Positions 1 through 9,805 of a DNA stretch of 64,000 nucleotides are shown here, piece by piece (the stretch's first letter is position 1; each line of letters starts with the position of its first letter). The stretch is taken from the NCBI RefSeq assembly GCF_013423785.1, contig NZ_CP058952.1, positions 2,259,665 to 2,323,664 on the forward strand. Reading direction: 5' to 3'. Below the pieces are notes generated by a model, which was not told the DNA's origin, did not search any database, and worked only from the letters and a program-made list of their open reading frames with translations. Source of the DNA: Chitinibacter fontanus. Lineage in GTDB: Bacteria > Pseudomonadota > Gammaproteobacteria > Burkholderiales > Chitinibacteraceae. Made by a program: the position numbers and the translations under genes.

Positions 1-785
1 TAGGTGGCGGCGTTATTGGGGATATGACGGGTTTTGCTGCTGCTATTTACCAGCGTGGTGTGCCATTTATTCAAATTCCGACCACCTTGCTTGCACAAGT
101 GGATTCATCAGTAGGCGGGAAAACTGCGATTAATCATCCTCTAGGCAAAAACATGATTGGGGCGTTTTATCAGCCCAAATTAGTGCTTGCAGACTTGGAT
201 ACATTAAAAACGCTACCTGACCGTGAATTCTCCGCCGGAATGGCTGAAGTGATTAAATACGGTCTGATTGATGATCTAGAATTCCTGCAATGGCTCGAAA
301 CACACATTGATGCATTAATGGCGCGGGATGAAACGTTGTTGGCTGAAGCTATTCGACGCTGTTGTGAAAATAAAGCCAGAATCGTAGCCGCCGATGAAAA
401 AGAAACTGGCCAGCGTGCATTGTTAAATCTTGGGCATACATTTGGGCATGCAATCGAAGCGGGATTAGGCTACGGAGCGTGGCTGCACGGCGAGGCGGTA
501 GCGGCAGGTATGGTTTTAGCGGCCTATGCATCTGCAGCATTAGATCATTTATCTGCAGAAGATGTGCAGCGTGTAATCAAATTACTAGAAAAAGCGCGTT
601 TACCTGTTATATCGCCCAATCTAGGTGCTGAACAATACAAAGCCCTGATGGCGCAGGATAAAAAAGTTGATGCTGGCCGCATTAAGTTTATCCTTCTGCG
701 ACAGCTCGGTCAGGCTTATATTGGTGAGTTGCCAGAAACGGCCATCGATGCGGCGCTATCAGCAGGATGTGAAGTGGTCAAATAA
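1..785 (+). CDS. aroB: 3-dehydroquinate synthase, 5'-truncated by window edge
   Basis: Second step of the shikimate pathway: converts DAHP to 3-dehydroquinate in the cytoplasm, using NAD+ and a divalent metal. The reading frame is open from base 3, so the start codon lies outside the window. About 260 residues are visible, against roughly 360 usual, so the N-terminal ~100 are missing. Visible signatures are the glycine-rich [11 protein letters not shown] loop at the left edge, [12 protein letters not shown], and the metal-binding [11 protein letters not shown] and HGEAVAAGM segments. The final 70 bases overlap, tail to tail, the 3' end of the YihY-family gene on the other strand. Confidence 0.97.
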   Translation, partial: GGGVIGDMTGFAAAIYQRGVPFIQIPTTLLAQVDSSVGGKTAINHPLGKNMIGAFYQPKLVLADLDTLKTLPDREFSAGMAEVIKYGLIDDLEFLQWLETHIDALMARDETLLAEAIRRCCENKARIVAADEKETGQRALLNLGHTFGHAIEAGLGYGAWLHGEAVAAGMVLAAYASAALDHLSAEDVQRVIKLLEKARLPVISPNLGAEQYKALMAQDKKVDAGRIKFILLRQLGQAYIGELPETAIDAALSAGCEVVK

Positions 786-1954
786 TCTGCCAAACTGATT
801 GCTAAAGCGGCCTTGGCTTGCTCCATATGGGGCGCTAGGCCGCTTTTTTCATCGCTACTTAAGGGGCTTACTATTAGCTCAAATACTTGATTGAGCATAA
901 TATTGTTTGAACTGCCCGCTAAAAACCATTCCCCATCACGGTTTGACTCAACCCAGCCACGTTCTGCCATCTGATCTAATAAATATTGCGTAGCATCGAC
1001 CCCCAAACCTACGCGCTTGCGTAGTTCATTGATATGCAGAATATAAGACTCTCGATGAGCGAGCGCTAATTCGCTCAGAATGCGCATGGCTTGCTCAAAG
1101 CGGGTGCCATGGTGATCATCCCACTGCCATCCATCATTGTGCCAATACGACAATGTGGCCGATATAACTGCGCCACCGAGCACAATAACCCAGCAAACAT
1201 AGAGCCACAGTAGGAAAATAGGAAAGCTGGCAAATGCGCCATATACCAGTTTGTAGGTGCCAAACTGTTTTAAATACAGCGCAAATAACCATTTCATTAA
1301 CTCGAGAAATACCCCCGTGATGAGTGCCGCAGTAAGGGCATGCTGCCGTGGTACAAAGCAATTTGGCAATGCCAGATAGAGCAAGCTCAAAGTACCAATC
1401 ACCAGCATCATCGGGCCGATTTTAATAAAATCGATGCCAAAACCAGTCAAATCACCAGCCTGATTCGATAACCAGTTGGTTAGTGAAAGGCTTAGGCCAA
1501 TCAAAAGTGGCGCAAGAGTGAGAGTGGCCCAATATGTGAGAGTTCTGGAAAGTAGCTTGCGCTGGCGGCGTACCCGCCAAATGTTATTGACTGACTTTTC
1601 AATAGTCATCATCAGCAAAATTGCGGTTGCGAGCAAACCAATCATGCCAAAAGCGGTAAGTCGGTCTGCATTGTCGGCAAATTGCCGCATATAAACGCCA
1701 ACCACTTTTCCTGCCGCATCCGGCACTAAATTAGTAATGATAAACCCACGAAACTTGCTGCTGATTCCACTGAACATGGGAAAGGCAGAAATGACCGTTA
1801 ATGCGATGGTGAATAGCGGTACCACGGCAAGCAGGGTGGTGTACGTTAAACTGCCTGCTGTTTCAAGGCAGCGATCAGCATAGAGCCTACGCCCAACAAA
1901 ACGGGAAAAACCAATGACACGGCGCCAAAGCGGCAGGGAAGAGGTATCCGACAT
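716..1954 (-). CDS. YihY/BrkB-family inner membrane protein
   Basis: Polytopic membrane protein of the YihY (formerly 'RNase BN') family. The family is no longer believed to be a nuclease and its function is unclear. The N-terminus carries the family signature [18 protein letters not shown], followed by about six hydrophobic helices. A soluble C-terminal tail (about residues 270-412) looks like a small winged-helix-type extension. I chose ATG at 1954 ([10 protein letters not shown]); the frame stays open further upstream but that stretch is not family-like. It is divergent from wrbA and overlaps the 3' end of aroB by 70 nt. Length 412 aa is normal for the long form of the family. Confidence 0.9.
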   Translation of the reverse strand: MSDTSSLPLWRRVIGFSRFVGRRLYADRCLETAGSLTYTTLLAVVPLFTIALTVISAFPMFSGISSKFRGFIITNLVPDAAGKVVGVYMRQFADNADRLTAFGMIGLLATAILLMMTIEKSVNNIWRVRRQRKLLSRTLTYWATLTLAPLLIGLSLSLTNWLSNQAGDLTGFGIDFIKIGPMMLVIGTLSLLYLALPNCFVPRQHALTAALITGVFLELMKWLFALYLKQFGTYKLVYGAFASFPIFLLWLYVCWVIVLGGAVISATLSYWHNDGWQWDDHHGTRFEQAMRILSELALAHRESYILHINELRKRVGLGVDATQYLLDQMAERGWVESNRDGEWFLAGSSNNIMLNQVFELIVSPLSSDEKSGLAPHMEQAKAALAISLADYLTTSHPADSAASMAVSGNSPI

Positions 1955-2001
1955 GATCGCATGATTAAGCTTGAATCCCTTTATAATACCGCAAACTTTG
2001 A

Positions 2002-2612
<611 letters not shown>

Positions 2613-2613
<1 letters not shown>

Positions 2614-2984
2614 TGACTTTGACGGCTAAACATTTACCTTTATGGCAATGGATTACCGTTGCCTCTGTTTTACTGATGGTATTGCTCACTATGCTATGGG
2701 AACTGTGGCTTTCACCGCTATACCCTGGTGGCTCGTGGCTGGCGGCCAAGGCTTTGATTATGTTGTTGCCTCTGCGTGGCTTATTGCATGGTAAACGCTA
2801 TACCTTTCAGTGGTACACGATGTTTGTATTGTTATGGTTGCTGGAAGGAATTATGCGCGCTTATGCCGAGCAAGGGGTTGGGCGCTATTTGGCGCTCATT
2901 CAGGTGGTGCTAGTCGTGGTCAGTTATACGACGGCAAATTTGTATGCTAAATACTCAGCACCATCACGGATGGTTAAGCAGTAA
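2613..2984 (+). CDS. DUF2069 small inner membrane protein
   Basis: A 123-residue protein with four predicted membrane helices (about 13-33, 43-57, 65-82 and 95-115) that matches my recollection of the DUF2069 family. The segment WELWLSPLYPGGSWLAAKAL is characteristic. Function unknown; the family is often found beside wrbA in Beta- and Gammaproteobacteria, as here. ATG at 2613 overlaps the wrbA stop (TGATG); a GTG one codon earlier is possible. A strong hairpin terminator follows. Confidence 0.88.
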
Positions 2985-3010
2985 CCGAGCTGCGATATGT
3001 GTATGCAGTA

Positions 3011-3036
3011 AAAAGCCCCTGCATGCAGGGGCTTTT
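3011..3036. terminator. Bidirectional intrinsic terminator
   Basis: Perfect 26-nt palindrome (AAAAGCCCCTGCA and its reverse complement) with T runs on both strands. It serves the convergent DUF2069 and chitinase genes. Confidence 0.9.
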
Positions 3037-3060
3037 GTTTGAATTACCGTATTTAGCTAC

Positions 3061-4725
3061 TTATTTTGGATAAGTATTCAGGTACGCTTTGTGGCCTTTG
3101 GCAAAACTATAGCCGCTGGTTTTATCCCAGTTAATCGACCATGTCATCACGCCACGCAGATCAGGCTGCGCTACTAGCGGTTTGTACGAGCCGCAGTTTT
3201 GCAGTTTCATCAGGCAATCAAGCGCTTTTTGCGTGTCCGCTACTGACAGATAACCGCCAGATGGGGCGGCAGCAGCTGTTGATGGCAAGCCAATACCAAC
3301 TTGGTCTGGACGCAGTGGTGGGAAGAATTTGTTAGCATCACGGCCCACATTGAAACCCGTCAGCAGCATATCAGTCATTGCAACCTGGAAGTCGATAGTG
3401 CCTTGGTTGTAGGTTTTGTCATCCTTGCCTGAAATGCCGCCTGTGTTGTAGTGCTGTACGTGCAGCATAGTCAATTCGTTGCGCAAGCCGTGAATGATGC
3501 CAAGGTAGCCACCCCAGATGCCGCCCGCCACGCCGTAGCCACCTTGCACATAAGCCACTTCTGGTGCCATGGTCACACTGAAGCTGCCGCCAAAGCGCTG
3601 TTTCAGTGCTTTAACGCCTGCTACCAGGTTCACAACTTGTGGCGTGGTTGGGTTACGGAAGTCTTCGCCCGCACCAATTGATAAGTTGTTTTCGATGTCG
3701 ATGTCGATACCGTCAAAACCATATTTGGCAATGATGTCACCCATTGATGCAATGAATGCATCACGTGCTGCAGCACTATCGAGCACGATCACACCGTTAG
3801 CACCGCCCAGGGAAACTTGGACTTTTTTGCCCGCAGCTTGTTTGAGTTTTATGTCGGCAAGGAAATCCGCCTCGTTAAACAATTTATCCAAAGTGAAGAC
3901 CGCTTTGCCTTTGGTCCAAGGGTCACCTTCAGCAAATGATACATTGATGATGTCATACTCATCAGGCACGTCTTTGAGGCGAATCACGCCTGAACCATTA
4001 TCAAAATTGTGCCAGTAGCCAACCACAGCGTGTTTTGGCAAGGTTGGGCAGTTGCTTGCGCACGGTGTTGCCGTTGGCGCTGGAGTTGGTGTGGCGGTCA
4101 CAACTGGTGTGGCAGTCGGTACTGGGGATACGGTTGGAACTGGTGATGCAGTTGGTACGCTAGTTGGGGTTGGTACTGCAGTCGGTGTTGGCGTTGCCAC
4201 TGTGCCGCTGATTAGTTTCCATGGACCCCATTGATCCGCGCCCGGAACATTGTTTTGAGTCCACCATTTCGCTTCATACACACCGCCATTGTAGCTAACT
4301 CGTTCGCCACCATTGTAAACGGCACTGCTGCTCCAAGCTGGTACGCCAGAAACGGGAGTAGCTGTCGGTGCTGTCGTTGGCGCTGTAGTTGGTTTTGCTG
4401 TGATAACTGGAGTGGCTGTTGGCGCATTGGTGCTGACTGGCGTAGCTGTTGGGGCTGTGGTTGGAGCAGTTGTCGGTGTTGGAGTGCTGCTGCTAGTGCC
4501 GGTTTCTTTCCACAGCGTAGGCGTGCTAGCCGGATTCCAGTTAGCGCCCACGTAGGCAGTGTGAGTAACCAGTGCGGTGTAGGTTTTGCCGTTGTAATCA
4601 ACGGTAGTGCCTGCAGAATAAGTGTTGCCTTCTTGCCAAGTTGCTGCGCTCACGCTGGCTGCAAGTAGCAGTCCACCGATTACGGCTGCAATACGGGTAC
4701 GGCGCATCATGGTGCGTTGAGTCAT
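3061..4725 (-). CDS. Secreted GH18 chitinase with two chitin-binding modules
   Basis: Extracellular endo-acting chitinase, 554 aa. Residues 1-28 form a Sec signal peptide (IAAVIGGLLLAASVSA). Two CBM5/12-type chitin-binding modules follow at about 29-74 and 127-174 (each of the W..G..Y..G..V.YNG..Y type, ending LWK or PWK). Two Thr/Pro/Ala linkers lie at about 78-126 and 176-226. The GH18 barrel covers about 231-550, with VSLGGAN on strand 3 (residues 304-310) and the catalytic DGIDIDIE at 338-345; Glu345 is the proton donor. A GGAGA ribosome site lies about 6 nt before ATG 4725. It is a monocistronic unit with its own candidate promoter and a shared terminator. The sequence does not show whether it releases short or long oligomers. 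Confidence 0.96.
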   Translation of the reverse strand: MTQRTMMRRTRIAAVIGGLLLAASVSAATWQEGNTYSAGTTVDYNGKTYTALVTHTAYVGANWNPASTPTLWKETGTSSSTPTPTTAPTTAPTATPVSTNAPTATPVITAKPTTAPTTAPTATPVSGVPAWSSSAVYNGGERVSYNGGVYEAKWWTQNNVPGADQWGPWKLISGTVATPTPTAVPTPTSVPTASPVPTVSPVPTATPVVTATPTPAPTATPCASNCPTLPKHAVVGYWHNFDNGSGVIRLKDVPDEYDIINVSFAEGDPWTKGKAVFTLDKLFNEADFLADIKLKQAAGKKVQVSLGGANGVIVLDSAAARDAFIASMGDIIAKYGFDGIDIDIENNLSIGAGEDFRNPTTPQVVNLVAGVKALKQRFGGSFSVTMAPEVAYVQGGYGVAGGIWGGYLGIIHGLRNELTMLHVQHYNTGGISGKDDKTYNQGTIDFQVAMTDMLLTGFNVGRDANKFFPPLRPDQVGIGLPSTAAAAPSGGYLSVADTQKALDCLMKLQNCGSYKPLVAQPDLRGVMTWSINWDKTSGYSFAKGHKAYLNTYPK

Positions 4726-4802
4726 CTTTTGTCTCCAACCAATTTGTTTTAGGCGCGGCGGTCTATGGCCGCTTCATTGTTGCTGATTTGCTCAGCGTTT
4801 CG

Positions 4803-4831
4803 ATAGTAAGACAAATAGCTTACAAAAACAA
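4803..4831 (-). promoter_or_regulatory. Candidate sigma-70 promoter for the chitinase
   Basis: On the minus strand, TTGTTT (4831-4826) and TACTAT (4808-4803) are separated by 17 nt, about 80 nt upstream of the chitinase start codon. The surrounding 4726-4973 divergent region is AT-rich and otherwise without a recognisable feature. Confidence 0.5.
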
Positions 4832-4973
4832 TTGTGCTGCAAACCCTTGTTGCGAAAAAGAATTTATGCTTACTGGTGTGAAAAGTATTATTGTGTTTTA
4901 TGAGAATAATTCATGATTTTAATGTTTTTTGTGCGGTAATATTCATGCATTAAATCAACGAAAGTTATGCCTG

Positions 4974-5810
4974 ATGAAGTCCGCACTACGCCCAATTAGT
5001 TTCGAATTTTTCCCGCCTAAAACACCAGAAGGGGCCGCAAAATTGGCGGCAGCTCGCCAGCAATTAGCGCAATTTAAACCCGAGTTTTTTTCGGTGACTT
5101 TTGGAGCCGGGGGCACCACACAAGAAGGAACGTTACGTGCGGTACTCGCCATTCGTGAAGCCGGGTTCGCTGCTGCGCCGCATTTGTCCTGTATTGGGGC
5201 GACGCGCGATAGCATTCGCGCCATTGTGCAGCAATACAAAGACCATGGTATTCGGCATATTGTGGCGCTACGCGGGGATATTCCATCGGGTATGGTTGAT
5301 CTTGGCGAGTTTCGTCATGCCAATGAATTAGTCAGCTTTTTGCGTAGCGAGTTTGGTGATTGGTTTCATATCGAAGTAGCAGCTTATCCCGAGTTTCATC
5401 CGCAATCGGTGAGCGCTGAAGCAGATTTAGCGCATTTTGTGCGCAAGGTGCGTGCCGGGGCCGACTCGGCGATTACGCAGTATTTTTTCAATGCGGATGC
5501 TTATTTCCGTTTTGTGGATGAAGCGCAGGCGCGCGGTGTGCAAATACCGATTGTGCCTGGCATTATGCCGATTCAAAACTACAGCCAGTTACAGCGTTTT
5601 TCGGATATGTGCGGTGCAGAAATTCCACGCTGGCTACGTTTGCGCTTGCAGGGTTTTGGTGATGACAGTGCTTCGATTCGTGCTTTTGGTTTGGATGTGG
5701 TGACCGAGCTGGCCGATCGCTTACTTGACGCGGGGGCGCCTGGCTTGCATTTTTATACCCTCAATTCAGCAGCTGCCGTTTCTACGATTTGTCAGCGCTT
5801 GGGGTATTGA
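4974..5810 (+). CDS. metF: 5,10-methylenetetrahydrofolate reductase
   Basis: FAD-dependent reduction of methylene-THF to methyl-THF for methionine synthesis; cytoplasmic. Family signatures are SFEFFPPKTPEG at the N-terminus (catalytic Glu in EFFPP), TFGAGGTT, ALRGDIP (about 95-101), EVAAYPEFHP and ITQYFFNADAYFRF. The C-terminus ends in APGLHFYTLN. Length 278 aa, slightly short but complete. ATG 4974 puts the conserved FEFFPP at residues 10-15; a longer frame exists upstream (TTG 4929) but is not family-like. Convergent with the lipoprotein gene; the gap holds a 49-nt inverted repeat. Confidence 0.97.
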   Translation: MKSALRPISFEFFPPKTPEGAAKLAAARQQLAQFKPEFFSVTFGAGGTTQEGTLRAVLAIREAGFAAAPHLSCIGATRDSIRAIVQQYKDHGIRHIVALRGDIPSGMVDLGEFRHANELVSFLRSEFGDWFHIEVAAYPEFHPQSVSAEADLAHFVRKVRAGADSAITQYFFNADAYFRFVDEAQARGVQIPIVPGIMPIQNYSQLQRFSDMCGAEIPRWLRLRLQGFGDDSASIRAFGLDVVTELADRLLDAGAPGLHFYTLNSAAAVSTICQRLGY

Positions 5811-5811
5811 T

Positions 5812-5860
5812 GGGTATTGCTCTGCAGGTTGCTATTTAATTAAGCTACAGAGCAATACGC
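5812..5860. repeat. 49-nt inverted repeat, copy 1
   Basis: GGGTATTGCTCTG (5812-5824) pairs with CAGAGCAATACGC (5848-5860): eleven uninterrupted pairs (5814-5824 with 5848-5858) plus the end pair. It begins two bases after the metF stop and ends 8 nt before the stop codon of the convergent lipoprotein gene. No other hairpin terminator separates the two genes. It belongs to the ten-copy family described in the findings. Confidence 0.8.
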
Positions 5861-5868
5861 CTAACCTT

Positions 5869-6372
5869 TTAAAGTGAGGTTCCGGCCTTGGTTGCGGGTT
5901 TGTTGGCCGTAGGTACAACGCGCGCGGTATGCCCATCGGTGATGACATCCACATGTTGACCTACGACGAAATTAACATCCGCATCCTGTACCACCACTAC
6001 ACGCTGCCCGTTATCCTGCATCAGAATGGTTAACTCTTTGGCTGGTTTGCGGGTAATGCTGGTTTCTACTTTATTACCCAGCATGCCACCGAGTATCGAG
6101 CCCAGCACCCCGCTGATGACGGCGCCGGTGCCTTTGCCTATGTTGGACGAAGCCGCCACCCCGCCAATGACGGCGCCAGCGATAGAGCCAACACCGGTAC
6201 TGCTATCGTCCATCTGCACATCACGCAGATTTTCAATTACACCTGCTCGTGCGCTGGCTAACTGCTTTAATTCACCTTTTTTGTATACATTGGCTGAGTC
6301 AGCTGTGATGCAGCCTGTGAGCAACATGCTGCTGGTCAATATAGCGGAAAGCAAGATAGTTGTTACGCGCAT
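5869..6372 (-). CDS. Glycine-zipper (SlyB/Pcp-like) outer-membrane lipoprotein
   Basis: A 167-residue lipoprotein. The signal peptide ends in lipobox LLTGC, with Cys at about residue 21; the +2 residue is Ile, which suggests outer-membrane sorting. A glycine-zipper 2TM segment at about 62-100 (VGSIAGAVIGGVAA...GAVISGVLGSILGGMLG) is typical of SlyB and related proteins. The C-terminal beta-rich part (TILMQDNGQRVVVVQ) resembles the SlyB tail. Likely role in envelope integrity, inferred from the family. It is the last gene of a minus-strand run that begins with the YkgJ gene, but a ~100-nt gap before it suggests it may have its own promoter. Confidence 0.88.
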   Translation of the reverse strand: MRVTTILLSAILTSSMLLTGCITADSANVYKKGELKQLASARAGVIENLRDVQMDDSSTGVGSIAGAVIGGVAASSNIGKGTGAVISGVLGSILGGMLGNKVETSITRKPAKELTILMQDNGQRVVVVQDADVNFVVGQHVDVITDGHTARVVPTANKPATKAGTSL

Positions 6373-6471
6373 GACAGATCCTTATACAAACTAAAGCGAG
6401 TCGCAGCGCAGTTTACGCTGTGTGAGCCGATTATTCTGTGCCTTAGTGCATATTTAATCGGCAGCTGCGTG

Positions 6472-7083
6472 CTACAGGCTGCGGCGGCGATACCAACCGG
6501 TGAGTGATACCCGCTCGCGGGTGGCTGGTAATACCTCATGCTCAAAACGATTCGACATAAATACGACTAGGGTGCCGCCGTAGGGAGTGATATCTACTGA
6601 TTGCGCATCATCTAGATAAATACGCAATTGCCCACCATCGCTAGCTTCCCAGCTTGGGTTGAGATACTGCACCACGGTAACCACTCGAGTGTCTTGCTCA
6701 CGGTGCTGGTCGAGGTGGCGTTGATAAAACGCGCCGGCAGGATAGCTAGCAAAATGCCATTCCAGCTCGATGAGGCCTAGGTAAAGGTCACGATTAAGCT
6801 GTTGCTGTAAGGCCGCCATACGCGCATTGGCGTTGAGCATGGCCGCATCATCGTGCTCAACCCACAGTACCGAGTCGCCACGAATATCATTGCGAACCTG
6901 ATGACCCGCTTCGCGGCCGACCCCGGCTCGGTTAAATTGATCTCGGCGCTGCTGCGCCAATTGGTGCAGCTCACCCACTGTCGCGGCGCTTAAAAAATTG
7001 GGCAAAACGATCCAGCCCGGCCCTGCGAGGGCATCACAAATCTGGTTTAGAGTTTCGGGTGCAATCAGCGCAGAGTCAGTCAT
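6472..7083 (-). CDS. 2OG-Fe(II) oxygenase (prolyl-4-hydroxylase-like)
   Basis: A 203-residue protein of the 2-oxoglutarate/Fe(II) dioxygenase superfamily. The double-stranded beta-helix carries the HxD iron ligands in FYQRHLDQH (about 118-126), the distal His in FEHEVLPA (about 180-187) and the 2OG-binding Arg in TRERVSLTGWYRRR. Substrate unknown; relatives hydroxylate prolyl or other protein side chains. Its start codon overlaps the last 8 nt of the upstream gcr-like gene, so the two are translationally coupled. A terminal RRR motif is common in this group. Confidence 0.9.
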   Translation of the reverse strand: MTDSALIAPETLNQICDALAGPGWIVLPNFLSAATVGELHQLAQQRRDQFNRAGVGREAGHQVRNDIRGDSVLWVEHDDAAMLNANARMAALQQQLNRDLYLGLIELEWHFASYPAGAFYQRHLDQHREQDTRVVTVVQYLNPSWEASDGGQLRIYLDDAQSVDITPYGGTLVVFMSNRFEHEVLPATRERVSLTGWYRRRSL

Positions 7084-9070
7084 TGGTTTTCTCGGGAATC
7101 ACTTTAGGGGCAATAATAAAATCGATTGGGCGCAAGCAAAAACGCGCCCAGAGCAGGCCAATAATTGGTCGCAGTTCAGCCAGACGACGTTTACGGGAGC
7201 GTAGTGCTACCCATAGCGCTAGTACAAAACTGGTAATCAAATTGGTCGCACCGATCAGTGCAATACCAGTCAAACCCCAAATCACGCTCCACAGAGGCAA
7301 ATAGAAATCATTGGCTGCTAGTGCGTACGAGAAATTGGCGGCAGAAAAGGTAATGTGGCGAATATCAATGGGCAGACCCAGTAAAATCCCTATGGTGCCA
7401 ATGCAGCCAAGCATAAAGCCAAAATAGAAATTCCCGGCTAGCGCCCCCAAATTATGCTCGATGTATTCGCCCACTTTTTGGCTGCGGTAGTCACCGATTG
7501 TTTTGCGTAAAATGGGCAAGGCGGCGATACGTTCAGGGATTTTGTTATACAGCGCTTTATTGTCGTAATAACCCGAAATCAGCCCTGCCAGAAATAGGCA
7601 GACACCTGCAATGGCTGCATGTGGAATCCCCATGCCGGAAATTGGAAGTAAATCATGCATTAAGTGGGTGGCCTTTTCGGGGCCAACCACGTGCTCGCCC
7701 AAGCGATCCCACCACAGCCAAGCGATCCCCAGTGCCACTGGCATGGCGAGCAAGACGTTACCCAAAATCGCAATAAATTGGGTACGAACTACTTTAACGA
7801 TCAGTTCGACCAGATTGCTATACCCTTCGAGGTTTTTACTGCCCGGTGCGGGCAAGGCTGCAGCAATCCGTGCTGCAGTCATGGCCGGTTGTTTGGTCGC
7901 AATCGTGCAATGCATCAGGTGGATGAGCATAAAACCAATCGCGTAATTTAGGCTAAATGCCATAGCTTCTAGCAGCAGGGGCAAATGTGCCTTCGCCACC
8001 AGAATTTTGATCAGCGCCATAAAGCCGACCACGATGCCCGCGCCAGCCGCAGAGCGAAACATGTCTAGCCATTCACGCCGAGATTCGCTGGTGTAATGCT
8101 CGCCGGTATGGCTGGCATGTTCAGTAATTTGTAGCGCCAGCAATTCGGTGTTTTCACGGAAAACATCGCCGACACTATTTTTGCGGTTTTCAGCCTTGAC
8201 CAGAGATAAAAACAACCGAATCAGTGCTTCGCCTTGTGGCGCACTCGGGTCGACTAATTCAAACAGCAATTTCATCCGGTCAATATGCTGTTTTAAGCGC
8301 AGCAGGTGGTAGGTCAGGCTGACCGAGGCGCCGTTTTTCGACGCATATTTCCACACCTTGCCCATGATGACTTCACATTGCTCTAACAAAACCAGCAAAT
8401 GGCTGTGGTCTTCCTCGGGCTTAGTACGAGTGGTCAGATCATGCCGATATTTCTCGATGTAATTGAGGACTTCGGCATTGAGTCGAACAAAGGGCGATTC
8501 AAACCGCTCTACATCCGGGTGGTTACGGATGACCTCCGGCTCAAGGCCAATCGCCGAAATACGGCATGATAAGACTTGGATCGCTTCAAGTTGCTGCAGG
8601 CGAATATGTGGCGGGAGCTCGTTGGGGGCGACTTCTTCCATGTGTAGGGCATGGCCAATTTCATACCATACCTCGTGGGGGATTGCCTCTAGCCATAAGT
8701 AATCACTTCGCTTGTGGAAGATTACCCCCAATAAATCGCTGAAGTGTGCTTCGTTGATCGTGGGGGGTAACAGTTTGGCACCAATGCGACGTTTTACCGC
8801 CGTCATAAAGCTCTCATTAAGCAAGATGCCGGTTTCGGTATATAGGTTCACCTGCCGAGTATTATCGAGCAATGAAAAAAATTCACAGCGCAAAGCGGCG
8901 CGATACTCAGGATGTTGCTCCAGCAAATAACACAAAGCCCGCGCATTATTCACCGCCGTCACATGATCGTCTGCCTTACTTGGGCGCAGCGCATCAACTA
9001 ATGCTGTTAGCTTAGTGAGCGAGTCGTGGTCGGTTTTGCTGGTTTGCATGTCGCGCAGCAGGTGTTCCAT
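7076..9070 (-). CDS. Gcr-type 'site-specific recombinase' membrane protein
   Basis: A 664-residue protein matching the family annotated as site-specific recombinase Gcr (COG4389, named after a Neisseria gene). The sequence shows no tyrosine or serine recombinase motif. The first half (about 1-350) is helical and soluble. The second half has about six membrane helices (for example AAGAGIVVGFMALIKILVA and FIAILGNVLLAMPVALGIAW), so a recombinase role is doubtful and membrane function is more likely. ATG 9070 is chosen because GAGAGGA lies about 9 nt upstream. Upstream neighbours are the two-TM small protein and YkgJ; downstream it overlaps the 2OG oxygenase gene. Confidence 0.85.
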   Translation of the reverse strand: MEHLLRDMQTSKTDHDSLTKLTALVDALRPSKADDHVTAVNNARALCYLLEQHPEYRAALRCEFFSLLDNTRQVNLYTETGILLNESFMTAVKRRIGAKLLPPTINEAHFSDLLGVIFHKRSDYLWLEAIPHEVWYEIGHALHMEEVAPNELPPHIRLQQLEAIQVLSCRISAIGLEPEVIRNHPDVERFESPFVRLNAEVLNYIEKYRHDLTTRTKPEEDHSHLLVLLEQCEVIMGKVWKYASKNGASVSLTYHLLRLKQHIDRMKLLFELVDPSAPQGEALIRLFLSLVKAENRKNSVGDVFRENTELLALQITEHASHTGEHYTSESRREWLDMFRSAAGAGIVVGFMALIKILVAKAHLPLLLEAMAFSLNYAIGFMLIHLMHCTIATKQPAMTAARIAAALPAPGSKNLEGYSNLVELIVKVVRTQFIAILGNVLLAMPVALGIAWLWWDRLGEHVVGPEKATHLMHDLLPISGMGIPHAAIAGVCLFLAGLISGYYDNKALYNKIPERIAALPILRKTIGDYRSQKVGEYIEHNLGALAGNFYFGFMLGCIGTIGILLGLPIDIRHITFSAANFSYALAANDFYLPLWSVIWGLTGIALIGATNLITSFVLALWVALRSRKRRLAELRPIIGLLWARFCLRPIDFIIAPKVIPEKTND

Positions 9071-9130
9071 TGCTTGTATTCCTCTCTGATCGGGCAATAC
9101 CAAATTGGTTTTTTTGCAGAAAGTTGGAAT

Positions 9131-9376
9131 TTATTTCTTCACTGTTGAAAAAAATAAACCCATGCTCAATAAAAAAGATCCAATGCAAATCGTCGTCACA
9201 ATTGTGGAGTCAAAAGCGAAGCAATCCGCACTATTCGAGCGACAAACTCGAAAGAACACATGCTCCCCCTGAGTATATTGATAAAGCAGCAGGTACCCCG
9301 ATAGCAACGTAAACACAAAGCTAATTAACGCTAGACATTTTAGAAAAACGCGGGTTAATTTTGTTTTCATAATCAT
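9131..9376 (-). CDS. Small two-helix membrane protein, hypothetical
   Basis: An 81-residue frame with two hydrophobic segments (about 12-32 and 57-76) flanking a short Cys-containing loop (RVCRSNSADCFAF), and basic residues at both ends. I do not recognise a family. Support for a real gene: an AAGG ribosome site 6 nt before ATG 9376, a 14-nt gap after the YkgJ stop, and a 60-nt gap before gcr, all on the same strand. The loop with two cysteines would face the periplasm if the N-terminus is inside, so a disulfide is possible. A start two codons later (9370) is also possible. Confidence 0.55.
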   Translation of the reverse strand: MIMKTKLTRVFLKCLALISFVFTLLSGYLLLYQYTQGEHVFFRVCRSNSADCFAFDSTIVTTICIGSFLLSMGLFFSTVKK

Positions 9377-9390
9377 GATGCGCCTTTTGG

Positions 9391-9657
9391 CTACTTAAAG
9401 GTCTTTGGTGCAGTCGCATTCTCAAGTTCTGCCAAATAAAACATCGCCTGAGTCCTAGTTTCCCCGCACATTTCAATATTCGGTTGCAGCCCCGCGCACA
9501 CGGCAGGGCGGTCGGGATGATTGAAGATTTTGCAGCGCAATGCTTCATCGAGCTGCACGCAAGGCACGCCCGCGGGCTTGCCGTTGGGCATGCCGGGAAT
9601 CGGGCTGGAGATGGAAGGGGCGGTGCAGCAGGCGCCGCAGTGTGATCGACATTGCAT
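9391..9657 (-). CDS. YkgJ-family cysteine cluster protein
   Basis: An 88-residue protein with the zinc- or iron-chelating CxxxCxxCC motif at the N-terminus (CRSHCGACC), then GVPCVQL, RCKIF, RPAVCAG and EMCGET, the pattern of the YkgJ (UPF0153) family. Function unknown; the cysteines probably bind a metal. It appears to be the first gene of a tight minus-strand group leading into the two-TM protein, Gcr and the 2OG oxygenase. Divergent from the beta-sandwich gene at 9806. Confidence 0.9.
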   Translation of the reverse strand: MQCRSHCGACCTAPSISSPIPGMPNGKPAGVPCVQLDEALRCKIFNHPDRPAVCAGLQPNIEMCGETRTQAMFYLAELENATAPKTFK

Positions 9658-9805
9658 TTGGCCGATTATACCTGATACCTGTCTACATCAAGTCTGACAA
9701 GGTTGGTGCTTAGTCTACGCGGCTTTGGTACATTGACGAACTAATACAAATAGATCAGCGTGCTACCCGCAAGGCCGTTAGAGCCACCATGGATGGAGTG
9801 TGAAA

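Noticed and set aside
1943..1990. GGTAT...ATACC pair near the yihY/wrbA divergent start
   Set aside because: Total length is off by one from the 49-nt family, the inner stem does not pair, and it covers a start codon. Likely chance.
4060..4490. Repeated short units in the chitinase that could look like a tandem repeat or CRISPR-like array
   Set aside because: They are Thr/Pro/Ala codons of interdomain linkers in frame, with no constant repeat/spacer structure.
7076..9070. Gcr as a true site-specific recombinase that would mark a mobile element
   Set aside because: No catalytic recombinase motif, many membrane helices, no att-like repeats or cargo genes around it. The name is historical.
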